From: Burkholderiaceae bacterium
GTDB taxonomy: Bacteria; Pseudomonadota; Gammaproteobacteria; Burkholderiales; Burkholderiaceae_C
Length of the DNA stretch: 15,487 nucleotides
NCBI GenBank assembly: GCA_029864165.1
Contig: JAOTTZ010000010.1
Coordinates: 1-15,487, forward strand
Reading direction: 5' to 3'
Below, one piece after another: positions 9,053-15,487 of this stretch. Below the pieces are notes generated by a model. That model did not search any database, was not told the origin of the DNA, and worked only from the letters and a program-made list of their open reading frames with translations. How positions within the stretch are numbered: the stretch's first letter is position 1; each line of letters starts with the position of its first letter. The position numbers and the translations under genes were made by a program.

Positions 9053-10363
9053 ATGCCCGTCGGTATCCGCCAGCTCGACACAGGTGCGCCAGACTTTGAA
9101 GCACGGTTTCAGCGTTTGCTTTTCGAGGCCGAGCAAACCGACGCAACAATTGCCCAAAAAGTAACCGAGATACTTGCCGCCGTTCGTGAGCGTGGTGACG
9201 CTGCGGTGATCGAGTTGACCCGACAACTAGACCATTTCGCCGTCGACGCTATGTGCGCGCTGGAGCTGACCCCGCGCGACTTTGCCACCGCGTTCGAGGC
9301 CATCACCGCTACCCAACGCGACGCGCTGCTATTTGCGGCGGAGCGAATTCGCAGCTTTCACCAGCGGCAACTCCAGGCCAGTGGACAAAGTTGGAGCTTT
9401 CGTGATGAAAGCGATACCGTGCTGGGCCAGAAAGTCTTGCCGCTGGACCGTGTGGGCCTTTATGTGCCGGGCGGCAAGGCCAGCTACCCTTCCAGCCTGC
9501 TGATGAACGCTATACCTGCTCATGTAGCGGGTGTGCGCGAGATCGTAATGGCCGCACCAACCCCGCACGGTGAGCGCAATGACTTGTTGCTAGCCGCTGC
9601 ACATATCGCCGGTGTGACGCGCGCCTTTACTGTCGGTGGCGCGCAGGCTATCGCCGCGTTGGCCTATGGCACCGAAACGGTACCCAAGGTCGACAAGATC
9701 ACCGGCCCCGGCAACGCTTACGTCGCAAACGCAAAAAAGCAGGTGTTTGGCGCGGTCGGTATCGATATGATCGCCGGGCCGAGTGAGATTTTGGTGCTGG
9801 CCGACGGCAGCGCCCCACCGGAGTGGGTGGCGATGGACTTGTTCAGCCAGGCGGAGCACGATGAGCAGGCGCGTAGCCTGCTGCTGTGCCCGGACGGAGA
9901 CTACATCGCTCGGGTGCTGAGAGAAATCGACCGTTTGTTGCCGGAAATGCCGCGCCAGGCGGTGATTCGCGCTGCGCTTGAAGGGCGCGGGGCTTTGATT
10001 CGCACACGTTCGATGCAAGAGGCTTGCGAAATCAGCAACCGCATCGCGCCCGAGCACCTTGCCATTTCATGCCATGATCCGCGGCCTTGGGAGCCGTTGT
10101 TGCGTCACGCCGGTGCGATTTTCCAGGGCATATACACCAGCGAAACCTTGGGTGATTACTGCGCGGGACCAAACCACGTCTTGCCAACCGCGGGCACCGC
10201 GCGGTTTTCTTCCCCCTTGGGCGTTTACGACTTCCAAAAGCGCAGCAACCTGATCGAAGTGAGTCAGGCGGGGGCGCGTGCGTTGGGCGTGGTCGCAGCC
10301 GAGTTGGCCCGCGGCGAGGGTTTGACCGCGCATGCGCGGGCCGCCGAGATGCGGATGACATGA
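9053..10363 (+). CDS. hisD: Histidinol dehydrogenase
   Basis: Zinc enzyme that carries out the last two oxidations of histidine synthesis, L-histidinol to L-histidine with NAD. From ATG 9053 it has 436 aa (E. coli 434). The family signature around residues 211-248 is present ([19 protein letters not shown] through DMIAGPSEI). Zinc ligands are Gln266 and His269 in FSQAEHDEQ, Asp368 in [12 protein letters not shown], and His427 in LTAHARAAE. The catalytic pair is Glu334-His335 in APEHLAI. A TTG at 9029 would overlap the end of hisG and add eight atypical residues, so the ATG is preferred. Its stop overlaps the hisC start by four bases (ATGA), suggesting translational coupling. Confidence 0.97.
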   Translation: MPVGIRQLDTGAPDFEARFQRLLFEAEQTDATIAQKVTEILAAVRERGDAAVIELTRQLDHFAVDAMCALELTPRDFATAFEAITATQRDALLFAAERIRSFHQRQLQASGQSWSFRDESDTVLGQKVLPLDRVGLYVPGGKASYPSSLLMNAIPAHVAGVREIVMAAPTPHGERNDLLLAAAHIAGVTRAFTVGGAQAIAALAYGTETVPKVDKITGPGNAYVANAKKQVFGAVGIDMIAGPSEILVLADGSAPPEWVAMDLFSQAEHDEQARSLLLCPDGDYIARVLREIDRLLPEMPRQAVIRAALEGRGALIRTRSMQEACEISNRIAPEHLAISCHDPRPWEPLLRHAGAIFQGIYTSETLGDYCAGPNHVLPTAGTARFSSPLGVYDFQKRSNLIEVSQAGARALGVVAAELARGEGLTAHARAAEMRMT

Positions 10364-11484
10364 TGAAACCGGCTGCGAGTTCAATGGCGAGTGTGGTTGC
10401 AACCGACGCGACGCAGGCTATCCCTGCTATACGCTCCGATGTACGGGCGATGCATGGTTATGCGATCCAACCCGCCGCGGGCTTGGTCAAGCTCGACGCG
10501 ATGGAGAACCCATTCCGCCTGAACCAGGCGCTTCAGTCCGAATTGGGTGCTCGGCTCGGCGCCGTGCCGGTCAATCGCTACCCGGCGACGAGCCATGCAG
10601 ACGTTTTGTCGGCGCTGGCCGACCATGTCGGACTTCCGGCAGGATGTTCGCTGCTTTTGGGTAACGGTTCGGACGAAATCATCGCTATGCTGAGCACGGC
10701 TTGCCGTACGCCTGGCGCGACGGTGTTGACGCCCGTGCCCAGTTTCGTGATGTACGAAACTTTGGCCCAGCTCCAAGGGTTGGCCTTCGTCGGCGTGCCC
10801 TTGACGGCGCATTTTGACCTCGACCAGGAGGCAATGCTCGGCGCCGTCGAGCAACATCGGCCAGCGCTGACCTACCTCGCTTACCCGAACAACCCGAGCG
10901 CGAATCTGTTCGCCGAGGAAGTGATTGATCGAATTGTTGCTTTGGTCGGGGCCCAGGGCGACGGTTTGGTTGTTTTCGATGAGGCGTACCAGCCCTTTTC
11001 TTCCCGCACCTGGATGCAACGCATGGCGCAACGGCCACACGTGCTGGTGATGCGAACGATGAGCAAGTTTGGGCTGGCCGGCGTAAGGCTGGGTTACTTG
11101 GCTGGCGCGAGCGCAGTGATTGCGGAAATCGACAAGGTGCGCCTGCCTTACAACATCAGCGCACTCAACGCGGAGGCGGTGCTGTTCGCCCTTGCCCACG
11201 TGGACGAGTTCACCCGCCAAGCGGCGGTGTTACGCGACGAGCGCGCTCGCCTGCAAACGCTGCTGAAGGCTCTGCCGAGTGTGCGCGCCTTTCCCAGCGA
11301 GGCTAACATGGTCCTCGTGCGCGTGCCTGACTCGAAGAGCGCCTTCGAAGGCATGAAGTCGCGCGGCGTGCTGGTGAAACACATGTCTGGCGTGCATCGT
11401 CTGCTCAGCAACTGCTTGCGTATCACGGTGGGTACGCCCGAGGAGAACGACCTGATGATGGCGGCATTGAAAGCGAGTCTCTGA
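10360..11484 (+). CDS. hisC: Histidinol-phosphate aminotransferase
   Basis: PLP-dependent transaminase that converts imidazole acetol phosphate and glutamate to histidinol phosphate. The 374-aa protein is a fold type I aminotransferase: GNGSDEII (101-108) contacts the cofactor phosphate, YPNNPSA (175-181) and FDEAY (206-210) contact the ring, and Lys236 in [14 protein letters not shown] forms the Schiff base. The N-terminal 25 or so residues before IRSDVRAM are longer than in many HisC and low in complexity. Two adjacent ATGs (10360 and 10363) are possible starts; the first overlaps the hisD stop by four bases. The stop is directly followed by the hisB ATG. The operon context makes HisC more likely than a related aromatic or alanine aminotransferase. 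Confidence 0.95.
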   Translation: MMKPAASSMASVVATDATQAIPAIRSDVRAMHGYAIQPAAGLVKLDAMENPFRLNQALQSELGARLGAVPVNRYPATSHADVLSALADHVGLPAGCSLLLGNGSDEIIAMLSTACRTPGATVLTPVPSFVMYETLAQLQGLAFVGVPLTAHFDLDQEAMLGAVEQHRPALTYLAYPNNPSANLFAEEVIDRIVALVGAQGDGLVVFDEAYQPFSSRTWMQRMAQRPHVLVMRTMSKFGLAGVRLGYLAGASAVIAEIDKVRLPYNISALNAEAVLFALAHVDEFTRQAAVLRDERARLQTLLKALPSVRAFPSEANMVLVRVPDSKSAFEGMKSRGVLVKHMSGVHRLLSNCLRITVGTPEENDLMMAALKASL

Positions 11485-12078
11485 ATGACCGATCGAATCG
11501 CAGAGGTGGTGCGCAACACCAAGGAAACGCAAATCCGTGTACATGTCAATCTCGACGGATCGGGATCGGCCAAGCTGTCAACCGGCATCGGTTTTTTTGA
11601 CCACATGCTCGACCAAATTGCGCGCCACGCCCTGGTAGACTTGGACATTGAGGCGCTCGGCGACCTGCACATAGACGGACACCACACCGTGGAAGACGTG
11701 GGCATCACCCTCGGCCAGGCCGTCACTAAAGCGGTCGGTGAAAAAGTCGGCCTGCGTCGTTATGGTCAGGCCTATGTGCCCTTGGACGAGGCGTTGAGCC
11801 GGGTGGTGATTGACTTCTCGGGCCGCCCCGGTTTGCACATGAACGTGCCATTCAAGAGCGGCATGATCGGTGGCTTTGACAGCCAACTGGCGTTTGAGTT
11901 TTTCCAGGGTTTTGCCAATCACGCTTTCGTCACGCTTCACATCGACAATTTGAAGGGCGAGAACGCGCATCATCAATGTGAGACCGTGTTCAAGGCTTTT
12001 GCGCGCGCTCTGCGGATGGCGCTGGAGATCGACCCGCGTGCAGGCGGTACCATTCCTTCAACCAAAGGAAGTCTTTGA
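11485..12078 (+). CDS. hisB: Imidazoleglycerol-phosphate dehydratase
   Basis: Manganese-dependent enzyme that dehydrates imidazole glycerol phosphate in the histidine pathway. At 197 aa it is the monofunctional form, without the N-terminal histidinol phosphatase domain of enterobacterial HisB, so another gene must supply that activity. Conserved metal-binding motifs are [16 protein letters not shown] (34-49), [11 protein letters not shown] (64-74) and [15 protein letters not shown] (162-176). The ATG abuts the hisC TGA with no gap, and hisH follows equally tightly, so it is clearly inside the operon. GAG at 11475-11477 is a weak Shine-Dalgarno candidate. Confidence 0.97.
   Translation: MTDRIAEVVRNTKETQIRVHVNLDGSGSAKLSTGIGFFDHMLDQIARHALVDLDIEALGDLHIDGHHTVEDVGITLGQAVTKAVGEKVGLRRYGQAYVPLDEALSRVVIDFSGRPGLHMNVPFKSGMIGGFDSQLAFEFFQGFANHAFVTLHIDNLKGENAHHQCETVFKAFARALRMALEIDPRAGGTIPSTKGSL
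12064..12070 (+). promoter_or_regulatory. Ribosome binding site of hisH
   Basis: AAAGGAA lies within the last codons of hisB, 8 bases before the hisH ATG. It is one of the clearest Shine-Dalgarno sequences in the window. Confidence 0.55.
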
Positions 12079-12726
12079 ATGGGCAAAACCGTCGCCGTGA
12101 TCGATTACGGCATGGGCAACTTGCGGTCGGTGTCTCAGGCGGTGATGCATGTGGCGCAAGGCGGCGCCTTCGACGTGGTCGTCACTTCATCGTCGCAGGT
12201 GGTCTTGGATGCTGATCGCGTCGTCCTGCCTGGGCAGGGCGCCATGCCCGACTGTATGCGCGAGTTGAGGGAGTCGGGCCTGCACGAAGCGGTACTGCAA
12301 GCGGCTGCAACCAAACCGCTGCTGGGGGTTTGTGTCGGTATGCAGATGCTGTTTGAGCGCAGTGAAGAGGGCCCGACGGAGGGGCTCACGTTAATACCGG
12401 GTCAAGTGAACCGCTTCCAACTTGGTCGGCAGTTGCAGCCCGACGGTAGCCGCTACAAAGTGCCTCAAATGGGCTGGAACCTTGTTTCCCAAGCGCGCGC
12501 CCACCCCTTGTGGTCCGGCGTGCCTGACGCTGCTTATTTCTACTTTGTGCACAGCTACTACGCTCAACCGTCAGACCCGCGCCACACTGTGGGTGAGTCA
12601 GAGTATGGGAAGCGCTTTACCAGCGCGGTCGCACGAGATAACATTTTCGCTACGCAGTTCCACCCCGAGAAAAGCGCCCAGCACGGCTTGTCTGTTTATC
12701 GTAATTTTCTGCGCTGGCAGCCGTAA
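12079..12726 (+). CDS. hisH: Imidazole glycerol phosphate synthase, glutamine amidotransferase subunit
   Basis: Class I glutaminase that supplies ammonia to HisF for imidazole ring closure. The 215-aa protein has the nucleophile Cys85 in [18 protein letters not shown] and the remaining triad His195 and Glu197 in [12 protein letters not shown]. The start [18 protein letters not shown] is typical, and [10 protein letters not shown] occupies the oxyanion-strand region. It abuts hisB directly. HisH works only in complex with HisF, whose gene normally follows hisA but is not in this window; hisF must be elsewhere on the genome for histidine synthesis to function. Confidence 0.97.
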   Translation: MGKTVAVIDYGMGNLRSVSQAVMHVAQGGAFDVVVTSSSQVVLDADRVVLPGQGAMPDCMRELRESGLHEAVLQAAATKPLLGVCVGMQMLFERSEEGPTEGLTLIPGQVNRFQLGRQLQPDGSRYKVPQMGWNLVSQARAHPLWSGVPDAAYFYFVHSYYAQPSDPRHTVGESEYGKRFTSAVARDNIFATQFHPEKSAQHGLSVYRNFLRWQP

Positions 12727-12730
12727 CGCC

Positions 12731-12756
12731 GTTTTCGACCGCTTTCAGTTTTCGAC
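12731..12756. repeat. Short direct repeat in the hisH-hisA spacer
   Basis: GTTTTCGAC occurs at 12731-12739 and 12748-12756, 17 bases apart. The spacer is the largest gap inside the his run (44 bp). No function can be assigned, and chance is possible. Confidence 0.3.
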
Positions 12757-12770
12757 TTGATTCGCTGGCT

Positions 12771-13511
12771 ATGCTGTTGATTCCCGCGATAGACCTGAAA
12801 GACGGTAAATGCGTGCGCCTACGTCAAGGTGAAATGAACGACGCCACGACGTACGGTGAAGATCCGGCGGCAATGGCGCGCCGCTGGGTGCAAGCCGGCG
12901 CCCGCAGGTTACACCTGGTCGACTTGAACGGGGCGGTTGCGGGTAAACCGGTCAACGAGGGCGCGATTCGCGCCATTCTTGCTGAAGTTGGCGACGAGAT
13001 TCCGGTGCAGTTAGGCGGGGGTATCCGGGACCTCGATACTGTCGAGCGCTATCTCGACGACGGCTTGAGTTTTGTCATCATCGGTACCGCCGCGGTGAAA
13101 AAGCCTGGCTTTCTTCACGACGCGTGTACGGCGTTTGGTGGACACATCATCGTCGGGCTGGATGCGAAAGACGGGAAAGTCGCCACCGATGGCTGGAGCA
13201 AGCTCACCGGCCATGAGGTCGTGGACTTGGCGAAAAAATTTGAAACTTACGGCGTTGAAAGCGTGGTCTACACCGACATTGAACGTGACGGCATGCTTAC
13301 AGGTATCAACATTGAGGCAACGGTCAAGTTGGCGCAGGCGCTGTCAATTCCCGTCATCGCTTCTGGAGGGTTGAGCAACCTTGTCGACATCGAAAACCTT
13401 TGCGCCGTGGAGCACGAAGGTATAGAAGGCGTCATATGCGGGCGCGCGATCTACAACGGCACTTTGGATTTCGCCGCGGCGCAGCAGCGAGCGGACCAGT
13501 GGGCCGGCTGA
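12771..13511 (+). CDS. hisA: ProFAR isomerase (phosphoribosylformimino-AICAR-P isomerase)
   Basis: A TIM-barrel enzyme that performs the Amadori rearrangement of ProFAR to PRFAR, the substrate of HisF-HisH. The 246-aa length is normal. Catalytic Asp8 is in [15 protein letters not shown] and Asp131 in [17 protein letters not shown]. Phosphate-binding loops are LGGGIRD (81-87) and ASGG (near 200), and CGRAIYNG closes the barrel. The start is fixed by the canonical N-terminus; the Shine-Dalgarno is weak and 44 bp separate it from hisH. HisA and HisF are related, but the [10 protein letters not shown] start and TDGW segment identify HisA. It is the last his gene here: the next gene is convergent, and hisF, hisI and hisE are missing. 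No clear terminator is seen in 13512-13567. Confidence 0.96.
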   Translation: MLLIPAIDLKDGKCVRLRQGEMNDATTYGEDPAAMARRWVQAGARRLHLVDLNGAVAGKPVNEGAIRAILAEVGDEIPVQLGGGIRDLDTVERYLDDGLSFVIIGTAAVKKPGFLHDACTAFGGHIIVGLDAKDGKVATDGWSKLTGHEVVDLAKKFETYGVESVVYTDIERDGMLTGINIEATVKLAQALSIPVIASGGLSNLVDIENLCAVEHEGIEGVICGRAIYNGTLDFAAAQQRADQWAG

Positions 13512-13567
13512 GTAAGTGCTTGAGCAACGCCAGCGCGCAAGGGTCACGGGCCCCCAAAGGTCGTCGC

Positions 13568-14614
13568 TCAGTTGGATTTTTGCGCAACGCGTTCGAGTTG
13601 ATCAAGCATGTCAAGCAAAGCCGCAAAGTCGGAGTAGCGCTCGGCCACGCGGCGAACGTAACGAAAAAAGCGGGGAAGATCCGTGCAATACACAGGTTTG
13701 CCGTCGCGATGCTTGAGGCGGCAAAAAATCCCCGACACCTTGAGGTGCCGCTGTAGGCCCGTCCATTCCAGCTGCCGCCAAAAAGCACCGAAATCGTTAT
13801 CCAAGGGCAAGCCAACGCAGCGCGCCTGCTCCCAGTAGTCGGTGGCCCACCGGCGTTCTTGATCCTCCTCCCAGGAAATAAACGCGTCGCGCAACAGCGA
13901 CGCGGCGTCGTAAGTGATAGGGCCCCGCGCGGTGTCCTGAAAATCCAGGATGCCAGGACCAGGGTCGCTGCACATCAAATTGCGTGGCATGTAGTCGCGG
14001 TGTACCGCGACCGTGGGCTGCGTCAAGGCGTTGATCACCAAGGAATCGCAAACACCGCGCCATTGACGCTGTTGGGATTTGCTCCAAACAACGCCATGTT
14101 CGCGCGCGACACACCAGTCGGGAAACAACGCCAGCTCGCGGCGAAACAACGCCTCGTCGTACGGTGGTAGGCTGCTCGCATCGACTCGCTGCTGCCACTG
14201 CACCAAAGCGCTGAAGGCCGAGCGCATGAGCGTATCGGCTTTGCCCGGCAAACCCTGCGCGGCGGCGGCTTTCAATGCCGTCAAGTAAAGCTGTGAACCC
14301 AAATCAGTCAGCAATAAAAAGCCTCGCGTGGTGTCGCTGGCTAGCACGCGAGGCGCACGAAGCCCCGCTTGCGCAATGAGGCGCGCCACATGGACGAACG
14401 GCCGCACATCTTCCTGAGGCGGCGGCGCGTCCATCACGATATAGCTCGACAGCGCGCCTTCGATGCGCAAGTAACGTCGAAAGCTGGCGTCGGCGCTGGC
14501 AAGACGAAGGGTGCTGGGCACCAGTTGAAATGACCCCAGGGTTGCCAGCCAACCCTCGAAAGCCTGTTGGCGCTCGGCATCAGGCCAGGCAAGGGGAGCA
14601 AGGTCTGTGGCCAA
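13568..14614 (-). CDS. amgK: Anomeric N-acetylmuramate/N-acetylglucosamine kinase (AmgK-like phosphotransferase)
   Basis: Kinase of the aminoglycoside phosphotransferase fold. In Pseudomonas AmgK phosphorylates MurNAc at the anomeric carbon, feeding a recycling route to UDP-MurNAc that bypasses MurA. The 348-aa protein has SADASFRRYLR (40-50) and YIVMDAPPPQED (58-69) in the ATP lobe, the catalytic loop VHRDYMPRNL (204-213; Asp207 and Asn212), and LDFQDTARGP with metal-binding Asp224. Further matches to AmgK are LQRHLKVSGIF and HRDGKPVY near the C-terminus. The start is a TTG at 14614, the only suitable one in this frame, with no obvious Shine-Dalgarno, so it is uncertain. It converges on hisA and is divergent from lptD. 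Its usual partner murU does not follow it. Confidence 0.87.
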   Translation of the reverse strand: MATDLAPLAWPDAERQQAFEGWLATLGSFQLVPSTLRLASADASFRRYLRIEGALSSYIVMDAPPPQEDVRPFVHVARLIAQAGLRAPRVLASDTTRGFLLLTDLGSQLYLTALKAAAAQGLPGKADTLMRSAFSALVQWQQRVDASSLPPYDEALFRRELALFPDWCVAREHGVVWSKSQQRQWRGVCDSLVINALTQPTVAVHRDYMPRNLMCSDPGPGILDFQDTARGPITYDAASLLRDAFISWEEDQERRWATDYWEQARCVGLPLDNDFGAFWRQLEWTGLQRHLKVSGIFCRLKHRDGKPVYCTDLPRFFRYVRRVAERYSDFAALLDMLDQLERVAQKSN

Positions 14615-14716
14615 AATACTTGTGCACTGTGACGAACCAGGTGGGTGATGGAGCCGTTGCGCTCGTAGATAATCGATTCTACAAATCGACAGCCACTTGG
14701 CCGACGACCTGCATCT
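14615..14716. promoter_or_regulatory. Divergent promoter region between amgK and lptD
   Basis: This 102-bp gap must serve both genes. An 18-bp imperfect palindrome, GTAGATAATCGATTCTAC, lies at 14665-14682, with arms GTAGA and TCTAC and an internal AATCGATT. A possible rightward promoter is TTGCGC (14657-14662) with TACAAA (14680-14685) 17 bases on, but both hexamers are weak. Confidence 0.35.
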
Positions 14717-15487
14717 GTGCGCCCGCCGCGTTTTCCCACCCTGCCGTGTTCCGCGTCATCCTCGGCGAGCTGTCCGCCTGCGGTTGCGGGCTTGCTGTTG
14801 ATGTTTGTGAGCGCCGCGCCTACTTTTGCTGCCGAGCCAGACGGCGGTGGTGCGCCTCGAACGGCCGGCCGCCCCGAGTTGGAAACCCAAGCCGAAGGAA
14901 TGGCGAAGTTTCAGCAAGGCAAGCTGCGGATCAGTGCGGACCGTTTGACTTACGACTATGCGCTAGACCAGGCGCGGGCGAGTGGAAATGTACTCGTGTC
15001 GCGCAATGGCGACATCTACCGTGGCCAGGAGTTGCAACTGAGTGTTGAGCGCTTTGAGGGGTATTTCCTCCGCCCGAGCTATTTCTTTGCGCGTACCAAC
15101 GCTGGTGGCTCGGCCGCGCGGGTGGATTTTTTGTCCGCAGATCGCGCTGTCGCAACGGCGGCCACGTACACGAGTTGCCCGCCGGATGGCTCGGGCGACC
15201 CCGCTTGGCTGCTGACAACGGACCGAGTGAGGTTTGATTTTGCGGCCAACGAGGGCGTAGCAGAGGGCACCGTGCTGAGATTTCTCGGTGTGCCGATATT
15301 GGCGGCGCCGGCGCTGAGTTTTCCGCTGACGGATGAACGCAAATCGGGATGGTTGCCGCCGAGTGTGAACCTTGACAACAAAAGCGGTCTTCGTGTCGCC
15401 GTGCCGTACTACTGGAATATCGCTCCCAACCGCGATGCCACGCTAACGCCGACGGTCAGCGCCAGGCGCGGGCCCGGTCTTGAAACG
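14717..15487 (+). CDS. lptD: LPS-assembly protein LptD (partial, C-terminus missing)
   Basis: Outer-membrane protein that, with LptE, inserts lipopolysaccharide into the outer leaflet. The 257 visible codons cover the signal peptide, the periplasmic LptA-like domain and the start of the barrel. Residues 203-232 (PLTDERKSGWLPP, LDNKSG, PYYWNIAPNRDATLTP) are hallmark LptD sequence. The GTG at 14717 gives a start RPPR, a hydrophobic stretch AVAGLLLMFVSAA and a likely cleavage TFA|AE near residue 38. The ATG at 14801 would remove most of the signal peptide, and the frame is closed upstream by TAG at 14666. YTSCPPD places Cys154 where E. coli has Cys173; no mature cysteine precedes it. surA and pdxA would be expected beyond the edge. 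Confidence 0.93.
   Translation, partial: MRPPRFPTLPCSASSSASCPPAVAGLLLMFVSAAPTFAAEPDGGGAPRTAGRPELETQAEGMAKFQQGKLRISADRLTYDYALDQARASGNVLVSRNGDIYRGQELQLSVERFEGYFLRPSYFFARTNAGGSAARVDFLSADRAVATAATYTSCPPDGSGDPAWLLTTDRVRFDFAANEGVAEGTVLRFLGVPILAAPALSFPLTDERKSGWLPPSVNLDNKSGLRVAVPYYWNIAPNRDATLTPTVSARRGPGLET

Noticed and set aside
10381..11220. 279-codon open frame antisense to hisC
   Set aside because: Same reasoning: hisC explains the sequence, and the antisense product has no membrane segment or motif.
13512..13567. Bidirectional terminator between convergent hisA and amgK
   Set aside because: The segment has GC-rich patches such as CGGGCCCCC but no stable stem followed by a T-run in either direction.

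Overview
The window looks like ordinary core chromosome from a betaproteobacterium, probably Burkholderiales, of moderately high GC (roughly 57-67% in lines counted by eye). The order dnaA-dnaN-gyrB with no recF, murA directly ahead of one hisG-hisD-hisC-hisB-hisH-hisA run, a short-form HisG, a monofunctional HisB, and a divergent amgK/lptD pair all point that way. No rRNA, tRNA, IS element, phage gene, CRISPR array or defence system is visible.

Left half (1-6752), all on the minus strand: dnaA, dnaN, gyrB, and a Na/phosphate-symporter-like membrane protein with a C-terminal PhoU-like domain that runs off the left edge. The 226 bp between dnaA and dnaN have the layout of a replication origin: same-orientation DnaA boxes, a GC-rich patch and a run of TAG-type triplets (DnaA-trios) ending just before the dnaN start. 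This is the most interesting non-coding signal in the window.

Centre (6753-7094): a 342-bp gene-free interval between divergent dnaA and murA. It holds a DnaA box two bases before the dnaA start codon and several inverted repeats. Transcription flips direction here.

Right half (7095-15487): murA-hisG-hisD-hisC-hisB-hisH-hisA on the plus strand, mostly with overlapping or abutting genes. MurA makes the first committed peptidoglycan precursor; the His proteins carry out most of histidine synthesis. hisF, hisI and hisE do not follow hisA. Instead hisA converges on amgK (sugar kinase of cell-wall recycling, minus strand), which is divergent from lptD (outer-membrane LPS translocon, cut by the right edge).

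Every gene is a recognisable family member with intact key residues where they can be checked. What is unusual is the arrangement: the origin genes abut the murA-his operon instead of rpmH-rnpA-yidC, the his operon stops at hisA, and amgK lacks murU beside it. I did not find evidence of an undescribed system.
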